Assembly: GCA_036960305.1 (NCBI GenBank)
Contig: JBALWA010000001.1
Span: 62,001-126,000, forward strand
DNA length: 64,000 nt
Direction: 5' to 3'
DNA from: JBALVT01 sp036960305
Lineage (GTDB): Bacteria; Pseudomonadota; Gammaproteobacteria; Pseudomonadales; Halieaceae
In this document: one piece after another, positions 9,303 through 17,934 of the stretch
How positions within the stretch are numbered: position 1 is the first letter of the stretch
Layout of the letters: each line of letters opens with the position of its first letter
The notes under the pieces: generated by a model
The model's input: the letters and a program-made list of their open reading frames with translations, nothing else
The model's database searches: none
What the model was told of the DNA's origin: nothing
Translations under genes and position numbers: made by a program

Positions 9303-10700
9303 TCACTGGAACGAGGGCTGCTGGGGGTCATCTTCGAATCTGGGCAGGGGGCTTCGCATCCATCTGCGCAGGCGCCAAAGCACCAGTGTTGATGCCACGG
9401 CGATGCCAGCAATCATCCCTTTCCAGAAGCCTATCGTGCCATCGGTGGGGTTGTCAGCGACTACGATTCCCAGGTAATAACCCAATGGTAGCGCAAGCAT
9501 CCAGTAGGCGACACACATCACCAGAAAAGGGAACTGGTTGTCTTTGAACGCCCGCAGGCTGAAAGAAGCAATGACGTGGACGGCATCCAGCAGGATAAAC
9601 AGTCCGGCCAGGCGGATGAGTGTGATTGCCATCAACAATATGTCACTGTCGTCGGTGTAGGCGCGTGCAATCAGCACGGGTGCACTCTCAAGAATGAACA
9701 CGATCGCACAGCCCACTAGCAGGGTAATGGCAGTACCACAACGAATGGTGAGCAGCGTGGCGGGTTTGTCGTGCGCACCGATTGCATGTCCGATTCGGGT
9801 CGTCATCGCGGTGCCGATGCTGATAAGGGGCATATACACCACATCCCAGACGTTTAAGGCAATCTGGTGAGAGGCCATGGCAGTGGTACCCATTCTGGCG
9901 ATGCACAGGCCAATAATTGAAAATACCGCGATTTCGAGGAAAAATGTCAGCCCGATAGGTAATCCCAGACGGCTGATTTCCATGAGCATAGCCCATCGGG
10001 GTTTTACGAATGCGAGGGGGGGAAGATAGGGCTTCAGGGATTCTGCGCGCGCCATGTACAAGACAATGAGTACCGGGCCCAGCCACATGGAGATCGCAGT
10101 CGCCCAACCACAGCCCGCCGCGCCCATTTCGGGGGCTCCCCACTTGCCGTAGATGAAGGCGTAGTTCAGGGGGATGTTGGCCAGAAAGCCGATGACACTG
10201 GCAATCGCAAAGGGTTTCATCACGCCCACGCCCTGGGTGTGGCAGCGCAGGGCCTGAAATACTGCCGCGGCGGGCATACCAAAAGCAACGGCCTGTATGT
10301 AATTCAGCGTTTTTGTCTGTGTTTCCTGGCCGAGATCGAGGGCATTGAGCAAGGGCGCTGCAAAGTAACACAGCGGCGCGGCGATCACGCCCATCAGCAG
10401 CGCTAACCACAGGGATTGAGGCAGGATATCCTTGATGCGCTGAATGCGCCCGGCGCCATAGTCCTGCGCGACTATCGCGGTGGTTGCCAACATGGCGCCA
10501 ACGAAAAACAGGTAGAGGGGCAGCCAGATATTGTAGCCGATGGCGATAGCGGCGAGGTCAACAGAGCTGTAGCGCCCAGCCATGATGGTATCCACCACGC
10601 CGGTTCCCATTTGGGCCAGTTGGGCGATAAAAATCGGCAGGGCCATCACCAGCAGTGCGCGGCCCTCGATCAGGAATGTCTTGGAAGGTTTCAGGGCCAT
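9303..10700 (-). CDS. MATE-family multidrug efflux protein
   Basis: A 465-aa polytopic inner-membrane protein with about twelve hydrophobic segments in two similar halves, the layout of NorM-type cation-coupled exporters. Family features include MALPIFIAQLAQMGTGVVDTIMAGRY near the N-terminus (MATE helix 1-2) and the second-half counterpart ISRLGLPIGLTFFLEIAVFS. Substrate cannot be read from the sequence; typical ones are cationic drugs and dyes. It is divergent from the DoxX gene, and an inverted repeat lies between the two starts. Convergent with moeB with only 3 bp between stop codons. Confidence 0.88.
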   Translation of the reverse strand: MALKPSKTFLIEGRALLVMALPIFIAQLAQMGTGVVDTIMAGRYSSVDLAAIAIGYNIWLPLYLFFVGAMLATTAIVAQDYGAGRIQRIKDILPQSLWLALLMGVIAAPLCYFAAPLLNALDLGQETQTKTLNYIQAVAFGMPAAAVFQALRCHTQGVGVMKPFAIASVIGFLANIPLNYAFIYGKWGAPEMGAAGCGWATAISMWLGPVLIVLYMARAESLKPYLPPLAFVKPRWAMLMEISRLGLPIGLTFFLEIAVFSIIGLCIARMGTTAMASHQIALNVWDVVYMPLISIGTAMTTRIGHAIGAHDKPATLLTIRCGTAITLLVGCAIVFILESAPVLIARAYTDDSDILLMAITLIRLAGLFILLDAVHVIASFSLRAFKDNQFPFLVMCVAYWMLALPLGYYLGIVVADNPTDGTIGFWKGMIAGIAVASTLVLWRLRRWMRSPLPRFEDDPQQPSFQ

Positions 10701-10741
10701 TGGTCGTAGATTATGAAGTCAGTTGTTAACGCAGGGATGCG

Positions 10742-10762
10742 GGTTTCACTATATAGGAAACC
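10742..10762. repeat. Operator-like inverted repeat between MATE and DoxX genes
   Basis: GGTTTC and GAAACC arms around the 9-base spacer ACTATATAG, 42 bp from the MATE start and 52 bp from the DoxX start. It could be a regulator site over divergent promoters; the spacer itself looks like a -10 region. On the plus strand it is followed by TTTTT, so a weak hairpin terminator is an alternative. Confidence 0.35.
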
Positions 10763-10813
10763 TTTTTACTGTTTCTGTTGTCACATAACAACAACAATAC
10801 AGGAAGAGAGTCT

Positions 10814-11404
10814 ATGAACTCGGTCGTAGGGTGGTATTACAGCGTACATAACGCAATTTTCTTGAGGCTGCGCCATCTTGATGGTCTTGCTCCCCTGGCT
10901 TTGCGACTTTATCTGGTTCCGGTATTCTGGATGGCGGGCACCCAGAAGCTGTCAGGGATTGAGAGCACCATTGAGTGGTTTGGCAACCCGGATTGGGGGC
11001 TTGGGCTCCCATTTCCCACCCTGATGGCGTATATGGCCGCTTACACTGAAGCGATTGGTGCTTTGCTACTGTTGGTTGGGCTGGCAACCCGGTGGATATC
11101 GATACCGCTGATAGTGACCATGTTGGTGGCCGTCTTCGCAGTGCACTGGGGCAATGGTTGGGCAGCGATTGCCGATTCGGGCACGGCTGATGTTGCTGTC
11201 CGTCTGGGGGCAGCGCGTGAATTGTTGCAGGAACACGGCAATTATTCCTGGCTTACTGAAAAGGGCAGTTTCGTGATTCTCAATAACGGTATTGAATTTG
11301 CCGTCACCTATCTCCTGATGTTGTTCAGTTTACTGTTCACCGGGGGGGGGCGCTACGTGAGCGCGGACTATTACCTTAGCCGTTTTTTTCCGGCAAAAAG
11401 CTGA
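10814..11404 (+). CDS. DoxX-family membrane protein
   Basis: A small four-helix inner-membrane protein of the DoxX/HvfX type. I choose ATG 10814 (196 aa), which follows AGGAAGAGAG; an ATG 36 bp upstream is less well placed. Hydrophobic segments lie near residues 25-45, 65-90, 95-115 and 160-180; the motif LRLYLVPVFWMAGTQKL is typical of the first DoxX helix. A hydrophilic insertion with conserved Trp residues lies between helices 3 and 4. DoxX proteins are linked to quinone-related oxidoreduction in some organisms, but the substrate here is unknown. It stands alone, divergent from the MATE exporter. Confidence 0.8.
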   Translation: MNSVVGWYYSVHNAIFLRLRHLDGLAPLALRLYLVPVFWMAGTQKLSGIESTIEWFGNPDWGLGLPFPTLMAYMAAYTEAIGALLLLVGLATRWISIPLIVTMLVAVFAVHWGNGWAAIADSGTADVAVRLGAARELLQEHGNYSWLTEKGSFVILNNGIEFAVTYLLMLFSLLFTGGGRYVSADYYLSRFFPAKS

Positions 11405-11492
11405 GTATCAGCGTGCCCCAACAATCCTGAGTATTTCCCTGCCCAAAATGGTAGACTAGCGCGTTTTTTAAGCACTCACAGGATGTTAACCC

Positions 11493-12872
11493 TTGATAAA
11501 GAGTTTGTTTGGGCACAAAGCTGGCAAGAATGCCGCAGTAGCTGCCCCTAATCACAGTAAAACTTCTGCGGCCACCAATCCTCAGGAAAGCGAGAGCCAT
11601 AAGCAGGCAAAATCAACCTCCGGGCAGGGCAAACGCTCCTCCAGGAATGCCAAGCAACCCAAGGCTGCTGCTAAGCCCTGGTCAGTCGATGACTTTCCCG
11701 TGGACCCCAAAGAGGGCGAGGTGCGGTTTCACGACCTGGGCCTGCGTGATGAGATAATGCACGGCATTGCCGATCTGGGGTTTAAGTACTGTTCCCCCAT
11801 TCAGGGCACTGTGTTGCCTCATACCCTCCAGGGCCACGATGCCATCGGTAAAGCGCAAACCGGCACCGGTAAGACCGCGGCTTTTCTGGTCACTATCTTT
11901 AATGACCTGTTAACCAACCCCTCGGAAACTGAACGCTTTCTGGGCGAACCCCGTGCTCTGGTCATCGCGCCAACCCGGGAGCTGGTGATGCAGATCGCCG
12001 AAGATGCCGGCGACCTGGCCAAGCACACGGGTCTCAAGGTGGCGACGCTCATTGGCGGTATGGATTACCAGAAGCAGTTGAACCGCCTGAATACGGTGGT
12101 GGTCGATCTGGTGGTCGCAACGCCGGGTCGTCTGCTGGATTTTATGGGGCGTAGGGATCTCTATCTGGACCACATTGAGATTCTGGTGCTGGATGAGGCC
12201 GATCGAATGCTGGATATGGGTTTCATTCCCCAGGTAAAGCGGATTGTGCGAGCGACGCCGGCGAAGGATCACAGGCAGACCCTGTTGTTCAGTGCCACCT
12301 TCACCCAGGATATTATTAACCTGTCCCAGCAGTGGACACATGACCCGGTCACTGTGGAGATCGAGCCTGAACACGTGGCGACGGACTCAGTTGACCAGAA
12401 GGTGTATCTGGTCAGCAGCGAGCAGCGTTACCGGGTGCTCAACAATTTAATACACAGTGAAGGCGCTACCAGTATCATCGTTTTTGCCAACCGGCGGGAT
12501 CAGGTTCGTCGCCTGCATGAACGGCTGCGAAAATCCGGTGTGTCGGCGGGTATCTTGTCGGGTGAGGTTCCGCAGAACAAGCGTACCCGCACTTTGGAGG
12601 ATTTCAAGAAGGGGGCAATCAAAGTGCTGGTGGCCACCGATGTTGCCGGCAGAGGGATCCACGTCGACGGTGTCAGCCACGTGGTGAACTATAACTTGCC
12701 GGAAGACCCTGAGGACTATGTACACCGTATTGGCCGCACCGGTAGAGCGGGAGCCCTAGGTACTTCTGTCAGCTTTGCCAGCGAGGACGACGCGTTTCTC
12801 CTGCCGGACATCGAGCAGTTGCTCGGTTCGCGCCTGGAGTGCACGCACCCGCCACAGGAACTGTTGGTTTAG
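11493..12872 (+). CDS. rhlB: DEAD-box ATP-dependent RNA helicase RhlB
   Basis: RNA-unwinding helicase associated with the RNA degradosome. Translation appears to start at TTG 11493 (AGGA about ten bases upstream), giving 459 aa. An N-terminal extension of about 60 residues rich in Lys, Ser, Ala and Gln precedes the core: Q motif GFKYCSPIQ (96-104), motif I AQTGTGKT (121-128), PTRELV, motif II DEAD (234-237), SAT, ATDVAGRGIH and HRIGRTGRAG. The EGEVRFHDLGL segment before the Q motif is RhlB-like. It is close to P. aeruginosa RhlB in layout; assignment to RhlB rather than RhlE rests on overall resemblance. Monocistronic by position. Confidence 0.88.
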   Translation: MIKSLFGHKAGKNAAVAAPNHSKTSAATNPQESESHKQAKSTSGQGKRSSRNAKQPKAAAKPWSVDDFPVDPKEGEVRFHDLGLRDEIMHGIADLGFKYCSPIQGTVLPHTLQGHDAIGKAQTGTGKTAAFLVTIFNDLLTNPSETERFLGEPRALVIAPTRELVMQIAEDAGDLAKHTGLKVATLIGGMDYQKQLNRLNTVVVDLVVATPGRLLDFMGRRDLYLDHIEILVLDEADRMLDMGFIPQVKRIVRATPAKDHRQTLLFSATFTQDIINLSQQWTHDPVTVEIEPEHVATDSVDQKVYLVSSEQRYRVLNNLIHSEGATSIIVFANRRDQVRRLHERLRKSGVSAGILSGEVPQNKRTRTLEDFKKGAIKVLVATDVAGRGIHVDGVSHVVNYNLPEDPEDYVHRIGRTGRAGALGTSVSFASEDDAFLLPDIEQLLGSRLECTHPPQELLV

Positions 12873-12887
12873 CGCTGTTTCGCGGTC

Positions 12888-13625
12888 TTAGTCACCGCCC
12901 TGTAATTGCTCGCACCAGAACAGGGTGGCACCGACGACGGCCGAAGGAACGACGAAAAAGTTGACTATCGGGATACTCGCACACAGTGCGACAACCCCGC
13001 CAAAGCCCAGGCTACTCATGCGCCGGGAGCGCACAGCTTCTTTTACATCCGCAAAGCTTAATTGGTGGTTATCCATAGGGTAGTCAATAAACTGCAGGCT
13101 CATCATCCAGGCTCCGAGTGCAAACCAGAGTACGGGGGAAATGGCATTGACGACCGGAATGAAGGTCATGATGAGAACAAAGACAAACATCGGCAGGTAG
13201 TACATCAGTTTATAAATTTCCCTGAGAACCCCTCTGGGTACCGCCAACAGGGCTGCCCCCAGGCCTTCCAGTGAGTCTACGGGGCGACCGGCAATCAACT
13301 CCTCGGCTTTTTCCGCCAGCAGCGCATTAAACGGCGATGCAATCACTAGTGCCAGGGCGGTGAACAAGTAGCCAGTCATCAGGCTAAAGGCAATGCCGAT
13401 CAAGGGCCACAGTATCCATTCGATAAAATCCAACCATTCGGGTACCCAGTCCATCAGCCTGTTGATCTGGGTGTCGAGAAAACTGAGACCGACACCGACC
13501 AGGGAGCCAAATATAAGGATATTGACCAGCAGGGGAATGATGACAAACAGGCGCAGATCCCTGTGCCCCAGCATCTTTGCGCCGCGAATGACATAACCGG
13601 CACCGGTTGCAACGTTATCAGTCAA
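12888..13625 (-). CDS. cysZ: CysZ-like sulfate transport protein
   Basis: Inner-membrane protein of the CysZ/EI24 family; E. coli CysZ brings in sulfate for cysteine synthesis. Best start is TTG 13625, preceded by AGGAG with 9-base spacing, giving 245 aa; a GTG at 13652 would add nine residues but lacks a good ribosome site. The N-terminus (GYVIRGAKMLGHRDLRLFVIIPLLVN) matches the family, with hydrophobic segments around 30-50, 70-95, 140-165 and 205-230. The start lies inside the last codons of the upstream CWC gene (8-bp overlap), suggesting translational coupling. No other sulfur gene is nearby. Confidence 0.85.
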   Translation of the reverse strand: MTDNVATGAGYVIRGAKMLGHRDLRLFVIIPLLVNILIFGSLVGVGLSFLDTQINRLMDWVPEWLDFIEWILWPLIGIAFSLMTGYLFTALALVIASPFNALLAEKAEELIAGRPVDSLEGLGAALLAVPRGVLREIYKLMYYLPMFVFVLIMTFIPVVNAISPVLWFALGAWMMSLQFIDYPMDNHQLSFADVKEAVRSRRMSSLGFGGVVALCASIPIVNFFVVPSAVVGATLFWCEQLQGGD

Positions 13626-13833
13626 TGGGAGAGTCTCCTTTGGTTTGGGCACAAGCGGGGCATAAGCAGGCCTTGCCGATCATTTCGGTGGGCACCGCAG
13701 CCAGCGCGGAGGCGGCTATTGGGGTATCACGGCACCAGCAGGCCTCCACAGGCGCCCCTCTGGTCACTGCACAGCGGTTATTTTTACCGCACAGGGGGCA
13801 TATCAACTCACTGCCACTTGCTGTCGTATTCAT
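13618..13833 (-). CDS. Small cysteine-rich CWC-family protein
   Basis: A 71-aa protein preceded by AGGAG. It has the pattern of the Cys_rich_CWC family: CPLCGKNNRC near residues 12-21, a CWC triplet (ACWCRDTPI, about 32-40), and a C-terminal CLCPACA (about 56-62). The paired cysteines suggest zinc or another metal, but the function of the family is not known. It overlaps the start of cysZ by 8 bp, so the two form a small operon; the divergent gene is the Smr protein. Confidence 0.78.
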   Translation of the reverse strand: MNTTASGSELICPLCGKNNRCAVTRGAPVEACWCRDTPIAASALAAVPTEMIGKACLCPACAQTKGDSPID

Positions 13834-13897
13834 CGTGTCGTGAAACTCCTGATATTCTCACGCTATAATAGCGAAGTAACCGCCGGTAGTAAGCAAA

Positions 13898-14500
13898 ATG
13901 TCAGAAGACGAAAATATTTTCCAACAGGAGATGTCAGGGGTGAAGCCCCTCAAGCGTCAGCCGAAGGTATCGCTGCGCTCCGGGGTAATGCCAGCGCAGG
14001 ATTCGTCCCTTGAGGAGCGTCGTCGTGCGGCAGTGACATCTCCCGAGGCTGACAAAAATATTCTTACGGAAGACGGTATCGAGCCTCTGGACGGCTGGTA
14101 CGTACTGGAGTTCAAACGGCCGGGTGTGCAAAACGGTGTGTTCCGCAAGTTAAAGCAGGGCCGCTATGAGGCGGATGCCTGTCTGGATTTACACCGTATG
14201 ACGGTGGCCATGGCCCGACGTGAACTGTTTGGGTTTATCGAGGAGGCACAGGCCCTTGGCCTGCGCACGGTTTTACTCATTCACGGCAAGGGCGAAAGTC
14301 GCGCCGAGCGAGAGAAGACCTCGATTCTTAAGGGGTGTGCCAACCACTGGCTGCAGGAATTACCGATCGTCCAGGCATTCCACAGCGCACAGCCCCAGCA
14401 TGGTGGTACGGGGGCTGTGTATGTACTGCTACAGAAAAGTGAAGAGATGAAACGTAAGAACCGGCTGCGGTTCAATAAGGGCAGGGAACCTTCGCCTTAG
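13898..14500 (+). CDS. Smr-domain protein (YdaL-like putative endonuclease)
   Basis: A 200-aa protein. Residues 1-85 are charged and probably flexible; about 86-190 form a Smr domain with the hallmark LDLHRMTV, the LIHGKG motif and the C-terminal GGTGAVYVLL. Stand-alone Smr proteins of this form (YdaL, SmrA/SmrB relatives) have nuclease activity on nucleic acids, with the LDLH histidine and HGKG loop implicated; in E. coli SmrB acts on collided ribosomes. Which subgroup this belongs to is not clear by eye. Monocistronic, ending 50 bp before a long palindrome. Confidence 0.88.
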   Translation: MSEDENIFQQEMSGVKPLKRQPKVSLRSGVMPAQDSSLEERRRAAVTSPEADKNILTEDGIEPLDGWYVLEFKRPGVQNGVFRKLKQGRYEADACLDLHRMTVAMARRELFGFIEEAQALGLRTVLLIHGKGESRAEREKTSILKGCANHWLQELPIVQAFHSAQPQHGGTGAVYVLLQKSEEMKRKNRLRFNKGREPSP

Positions 14501-14551
14501 CGTACCTCGCCACTTGGACTGTGAGGGGACCTTTGATTTGGTTCAGTGGGT

Positions 14552-14646
14552 GGGCTTGCTTGGGGGTGAATATTGCTTTGGTGGCCTGACGCGCGACCGC
14601 GCATCTTGATGGCTCACCAAAGCAATATTCACCCCCAAGCAAGCCC
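14552..14646. repeat. Long palindrome: perfect 32-bp inverted repeat with a nested hairpin
   Basis: Arms 14552-14583 and 14615-14646 are exact reverse complements (left arm begins GGGCTTGCTTGGGGGTGAAT), separated by 31 bases. The first three spacer bases GCC also pair with GGC if one base is bulged. Inside the loop a second hairpin GCGCG-AC-CGCGC (14591-14602) occurs. It lies between convergent genes (Smr protein and PA4642-like). Neither side ends in a T-run, so a simple intrinsic terminator is unlikely; a REP/MITE-like mobile palindrome or a long stem-loop at a convergent junction fits better. Confidence 0.85.
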
Positions 14647-14677
14647 CCTGTACTCCTGGCAGCTAAACGGGAAGGGC

Positions 14678-14968
14678 TCAGACCGCGCCGTTTTCTTTGA
14701 GGATTTTCGCGTATTCCGCTCCTAATCGGTGTTCACCGACGATAGTCAATACACTGCGACCGTCCAGTCCGGTGGCGTTGATATTGCGTTTTTCCGAGAG
14801 GAAAAACCCGATAAACAGTTCGAAGTCATCTGCCCGCATGCTCTGGTAAGACTTTAGGAGCATGTGGAAGTCCTCGTCGGTTGCATCGTGAGACTTGACG
14901 TTGAGAAAACTCTTTACGTGATCTTCGGTCCATACTTCATCGAGGACTTTTTCTTTATCTTTTCGCAT
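14678..14968 (-). CDS. PA4642-family conserved protein
   Basis: A 96-aa soluble protein resembling the Pseudomonas PA4642 family: MRKDKEKV at the start, a short helical acidic region, the segment LLKSYQSMRADDFELFIGFFLSE and NINATGLDGRSVLTIV. Function unknown. The C-terminal half resembles a single ankyrin-like helix pair (DLNA/LDGRS-type motif), which may mediate protein contacts; that is inference. It lies 26 bp downstream of gatB start-side neighbours on the same strand, in fact upstream of gatB transcription end, i.e. gatB ends at 14995 and this gene begins just after it, so it may be read from the gatCAB transcript. Confidence 0.65.
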   Translation of the reverse strand: MRKDKEKVLDEVWTEDHVKSFLNVKSHDATDEDFHMLLKSYQSMRADDFELFIGFFLSEKRNINATGLDGRSVLTIVGEHRLGAEYAKILKENGAV

Positions 14969-14994
14969 AGTAACGGTGTTCCTGAGTAAATCGT

Positions 14995-16437
14995 TTAAAC
15001 CAGCTTTTTGGCCAGTAGTTCGTTAACCATTTTCGGATTGGCCTGGCCCTTGGAGAGTTTCATGATCTGGCCGACGAAAAAGCCGATAAGCTTTTTCCGC
15101 TTGCCCTCATCAGCGGCCAAAAATTGTTCCACCTGTGCTGCATTTCCGGCGATGATCACATCGACCATTTTTTCCAGCTCACCTGAATCGCTGACCTGCT
15201 TGAGCCCTTTGGCCTCAATAATTTCATCTGCACTGCCCTCGCCCTGCCACATGGCTTCGAACACTCGCTTGGCAATTTTCCCCGAGATACTATTATCCAG
15301 GATACGTATGAGCAGGCCCCCGAGAGCTTCGGCGGATACCGGGCTTTGAGCAATATCCAATTCCGCACGATTTAACTGGCCCAGCAGTTCAACCTGAACC
15401 CAATTGGCGGCGATCTTCGCATCGCCACAACTACCCGCAATGGCCTCGTAGTAGTCGGCCAGTGCACGACTGGAGGACAGTATCCCCGCGTCGTAGTTGC
15501 TGAGGCCGTATTGCTGCTCAAATCGCTGGCGCTTTTCCCGTGGCAATTCGGGAAGTTGTGCCTTCAGCGCGGCGACATAGTCCTCATCAATGACGATGGG
15601 CAGCAGGTCAGGCTCGGGGAAGTAGCGGTAGTCATTCGCGACTTCTTTGCTGCGCATGGATCGGGTTTCGTTAAGGTCTGCGTCGTACAGACGGGTTTCC
15701 TGCACGATGGTGCCGCCGTCTTCGAGAATATTTGCCTGTCGCTCAAACTCATGGTGGATGGCTTTTTCGACAAAGCGGAAAGAATTGACGTTCTTGATCT
15801 CTGCGCGGGTGCCATACGCCTTTTCGCCTGGGCGGCGCAGAGAAATGTTGACGTCGCAGCGCATGGAGCCTTCGGCCATGTTGCCGTCCGATATACCGAG
15901 GTAGGTGACCAGGCTGTGTAGCGCTTTGAGGTACGCCACGGCTTCCTCGGCGGAACGGATGTCCGGGTCGGTGACTATTTCCAGTAATGGCGTGCCGGCC
16001 CGGTTCAGGTCAATACCCGTTTGGCCCTGGAAGTCTTCATGAAGCGATTTTCCCGCATCCTCTTCCAGGTGGGCACGGGTGATACCTATCTCCCGGCTAC
16101 TGCCGTCTTCCAGATGAATCTCGAACCTCCCGGTGCCGACGATCGGGTCCTGGAACTGGCTGATTTGATACCCTTTTGGCAGGTCGGGGTAGAAATAATT
16201 TTTGCGATCAAAGACTGAGCGCATGCCGATTTCCGCGCCAATGCCAAGGCCAAACATGACGGCATAGCGCACCGCTTTCTCATTGAGGACAGGTAGCATA
16301 CCCGGCATGGCCAGATCCACTGCGCTGGCCTGCGTGTTGGGCTCGGCGCCGAAGGTAATGTCAGAGCCCGAAAAGATCTTTGATTTGGTGGCCAATTGCA
16401 GGTGCACTTCCAGGCCGATAACCATCTCCCACTGCAT
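14995..16437 (-). CDS. gatB: Asp/Glu-tRNA amidotransferase subunit B
   Basis: Subunit of the GatCAB amidotransferase, which converts Glu-tRNA(Gln) and/or Asp-tRNA(Asn) to the amidated forms; GatB carries the kinase/tRNA-binding activity. 480 aa, full length. It opens with MQWEMVIGLEVHLQL, followed by the conserved GAEPNTQASAVDLAMPGMLPVLN region and YFYPDLPKGYQISQ, with the C-terminal helical YqeY-like tail ending in MVNELLAKKL. It overlaps gatA by one base, giving coupled translation within gatC-gatA-gatB. Confidence 0.97.
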   Translation of the reverse strand: MQWEMVIGLEVHLQLATKSKIFSGSDITFGAEPNTQASAVDLAMPGMLPVLNEKAVRYAVMFGLGIGAEIGMRSVFDRKNYFYPDLPKGYQISQFQDPIVGTGRFEIHLEDGSSREIGITRAHLEEDAGKSLHEDFQGQTGIDLNRAGTPLLEIVTDPDIRSAEEAVAYLKALHSLVTYLGISDGNMAEGSMRCDVNISLRRPGEKAYGTRAEIKNVNSFRFVEKAIHHEFERQANILEDGGTIVQETRLYDADLNETRSMRSKEVANDYRYFPEPDLLPIVIDEDYVAALKAQLPELPREKRQRFEQQYGLSNYDAGILSSSRALADYYEAIAGSCGDAKIAANWVQVELLGQLNRAELDIAQSPVSAEALGGLLIRILDNSISGKIAKRVFEAMWQGEGSADEIIEAKGLKQVSDSGELEKMVDVIIAGNAAQVEQFLAADEGKRKKLIGFFVGQIMKLSKGQANPKMVNELLAKKLV

Positions 16438-17903
16438 TATGCTGCTCCCTCTGTCATCACGGCCGGATGCTGTTGGTGCCAGTCGGTCACTTGTTGATAC
16501 TGATGGGCGACATTGAGAAGGCGCGATTCGTCAAAATGCTTGCCGATGAGCTGCAGGCCTACGGGTTTGTTGTCGATCAGACCGGCGGGTACTGACATTC
16601 CCGGTAACCCGGCCAGATTGACTGCCAGGGTGTAAATGTCTTCAAGGTACATGGCCAGGGGGTCATCTGATTTAGAGCCCAGCGCAAAGGCTGTGCCGGG
16701 TGTTGTCGGTCCAGCGATCAGGTCTACTTGCTCAAACGCGGCCATAAAATCCTGCTTGATCAGTCGCCGTACCTGCTGGGCCTTTTTGTAGTAGGCGTCG
16801 TAATACCCGGCTGAGAGGGCATAAGTGCCCACCAGAATACGGCGTTTTACCTCATCGCCAAAACCTTCTTCCCGGGTGCGTGTGTACAGGTCGTGTAAAT
16901 CTACCGGATCCTGGCAGCGATGGCCGTAGCGTACACCGTCGTAGCGGGACAGGTTGGTAGAGGCTTCCGCCGGGGCGATAATGTAATAGGCCGGTATGGT
17001 TAATTCACTGTGGGGTAGGGAGATGTCGACCAGCGTAGCACCGAGTTTTTCAAGTTCACCCAGAGCGGTATTCACCCGTTCTGCGGTGGCGCTTGCGAGC
17101 CCCTCGCCAAAGTACTCCCGGGGCAGGCCGATGCGCAGTCCCTGTAATGAATTTCCCAATTGCGCACTGTAATCTTCCACCGGTTCAGTCGATGATGTGG
17201 AATCCAGGGGGTCGTGCCCAGCCATGGTGTTGAGTAGCAGGGCGCAGTCCCGAGCACTGTGTGCCATCGGTCCCGCCTGGTCCAGGCTGGAGGCAAATGC
17301 GACCATGCCAAGCCGGGATACCCGTCCATAGGTTGGTTTTAATCCCGTGATGCCGCAGAACGCAGCGGGTTGTCGTATTGATCCTCCGGTATCCGTGCCT
17401 GTGGAGGCAGGTGCAAGCCCGGCGGCGACCGCTGCCGCTGAGCCGCCGGATGATCCACCGGGCACCAGGCTGCTGTCCCAGGGGTTCAGGGTTGGGCCGT
17501 AATAGCTGTTTTCATTCGAGGAGCCCATGGCAAATTCATCCATGTTGGTTTTACCCAGGATGACAGCCCCCGCCGCATTAAACTGCTTGATCATTGTGGC
17601 GTCGTAGGGAGGAATAAAATTGTCCAGCATTCGGGAGCCACAACTTGTGCGCATGCCGGCTGTGCAGAAAATGTCCTTGTGGGCTATCGGTACGCCTGTC
17701 AGTGCAGCGTTTTCGCCCCGGGCGATACGATCGTCTGCCAGCCCGGCTGCGGCGAGGGCAGCGTTTTCATCTACGGTGATGTAGGCATTCAGCTGGCTAT
17801 TGTGAACGGCTATGCGGTCCAGAAAACAGCGAGTGAGCTCTGTACTGGAATAATCCTTGTTCTGCAGCCCCTGTATCAGGTCGGCTACGCTTTTCGTATG
17901 CAT
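16437..17903 (-). CDS. gatA: Asp/Glu-tRNA amidotransferase subunit A
   Basis: Glutaminase subunit that releases ammonia from glutamine for the GatB active site. I place the start at ATG 17903 (MHTKSVADL), preceded by AGGA at 9 bases; this gives 488 aa. It belongs to the amidase-signature family, with the Ser-cisSer-Lys triad at Lys76 (PIAHKD), Ser151 (GGSSGGS) and Ser175 (DTGGSIRQPA). An upstream extension of 13 residues is in frame but poor. It follows gatC by 31 bp. Confidence 0.96.
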   Translation of the reverse strand: MHTKSVADLIQGLQNKDYSSTELTRCFLDRIAVHNSQLNAYITVDENAALAAAGLADDRIARGENAALTGVPIAHKDIFCTAGMRTSCGSRMLDNFIPPYDATMIKQFNAAGAVILGKTNMDEFAMGSSNENSYYGPTLNPWDSSLVPGGSSGGSAAAVAAGLAPASTGTDTGGSIRQPAAFCGITGLKPTYGRVSRLGMVAFASSLDQAGPMAHSARDCALLLNTMAGHDPLDSTSSTEPVEDYSAQLGNSLQGLRIGLPREYFGEGLASATAERVNTALGELEKLGATLVDISLPHSELTIPAYYIIAPAEASTNLSRYDGVRYGHRCQDPVDLHDLYTRTREEGFGDEVKRRILVGTYALSAGYYDAYYKKAQQVRRLIKQDFMAAFEQVDLIAGPTTPGTAFALGSKSDDPLAMYLEDIYTLAVNLAGLPGMSVPAGLIDNKPVGLQLIGKHFDESRLLNVAHQYQQVTDWHQQHPAVMTEGAA

Positions 17904-17934
17904 GTGAGTATTTCCTGAGAGTGGCCGTGGCGGC

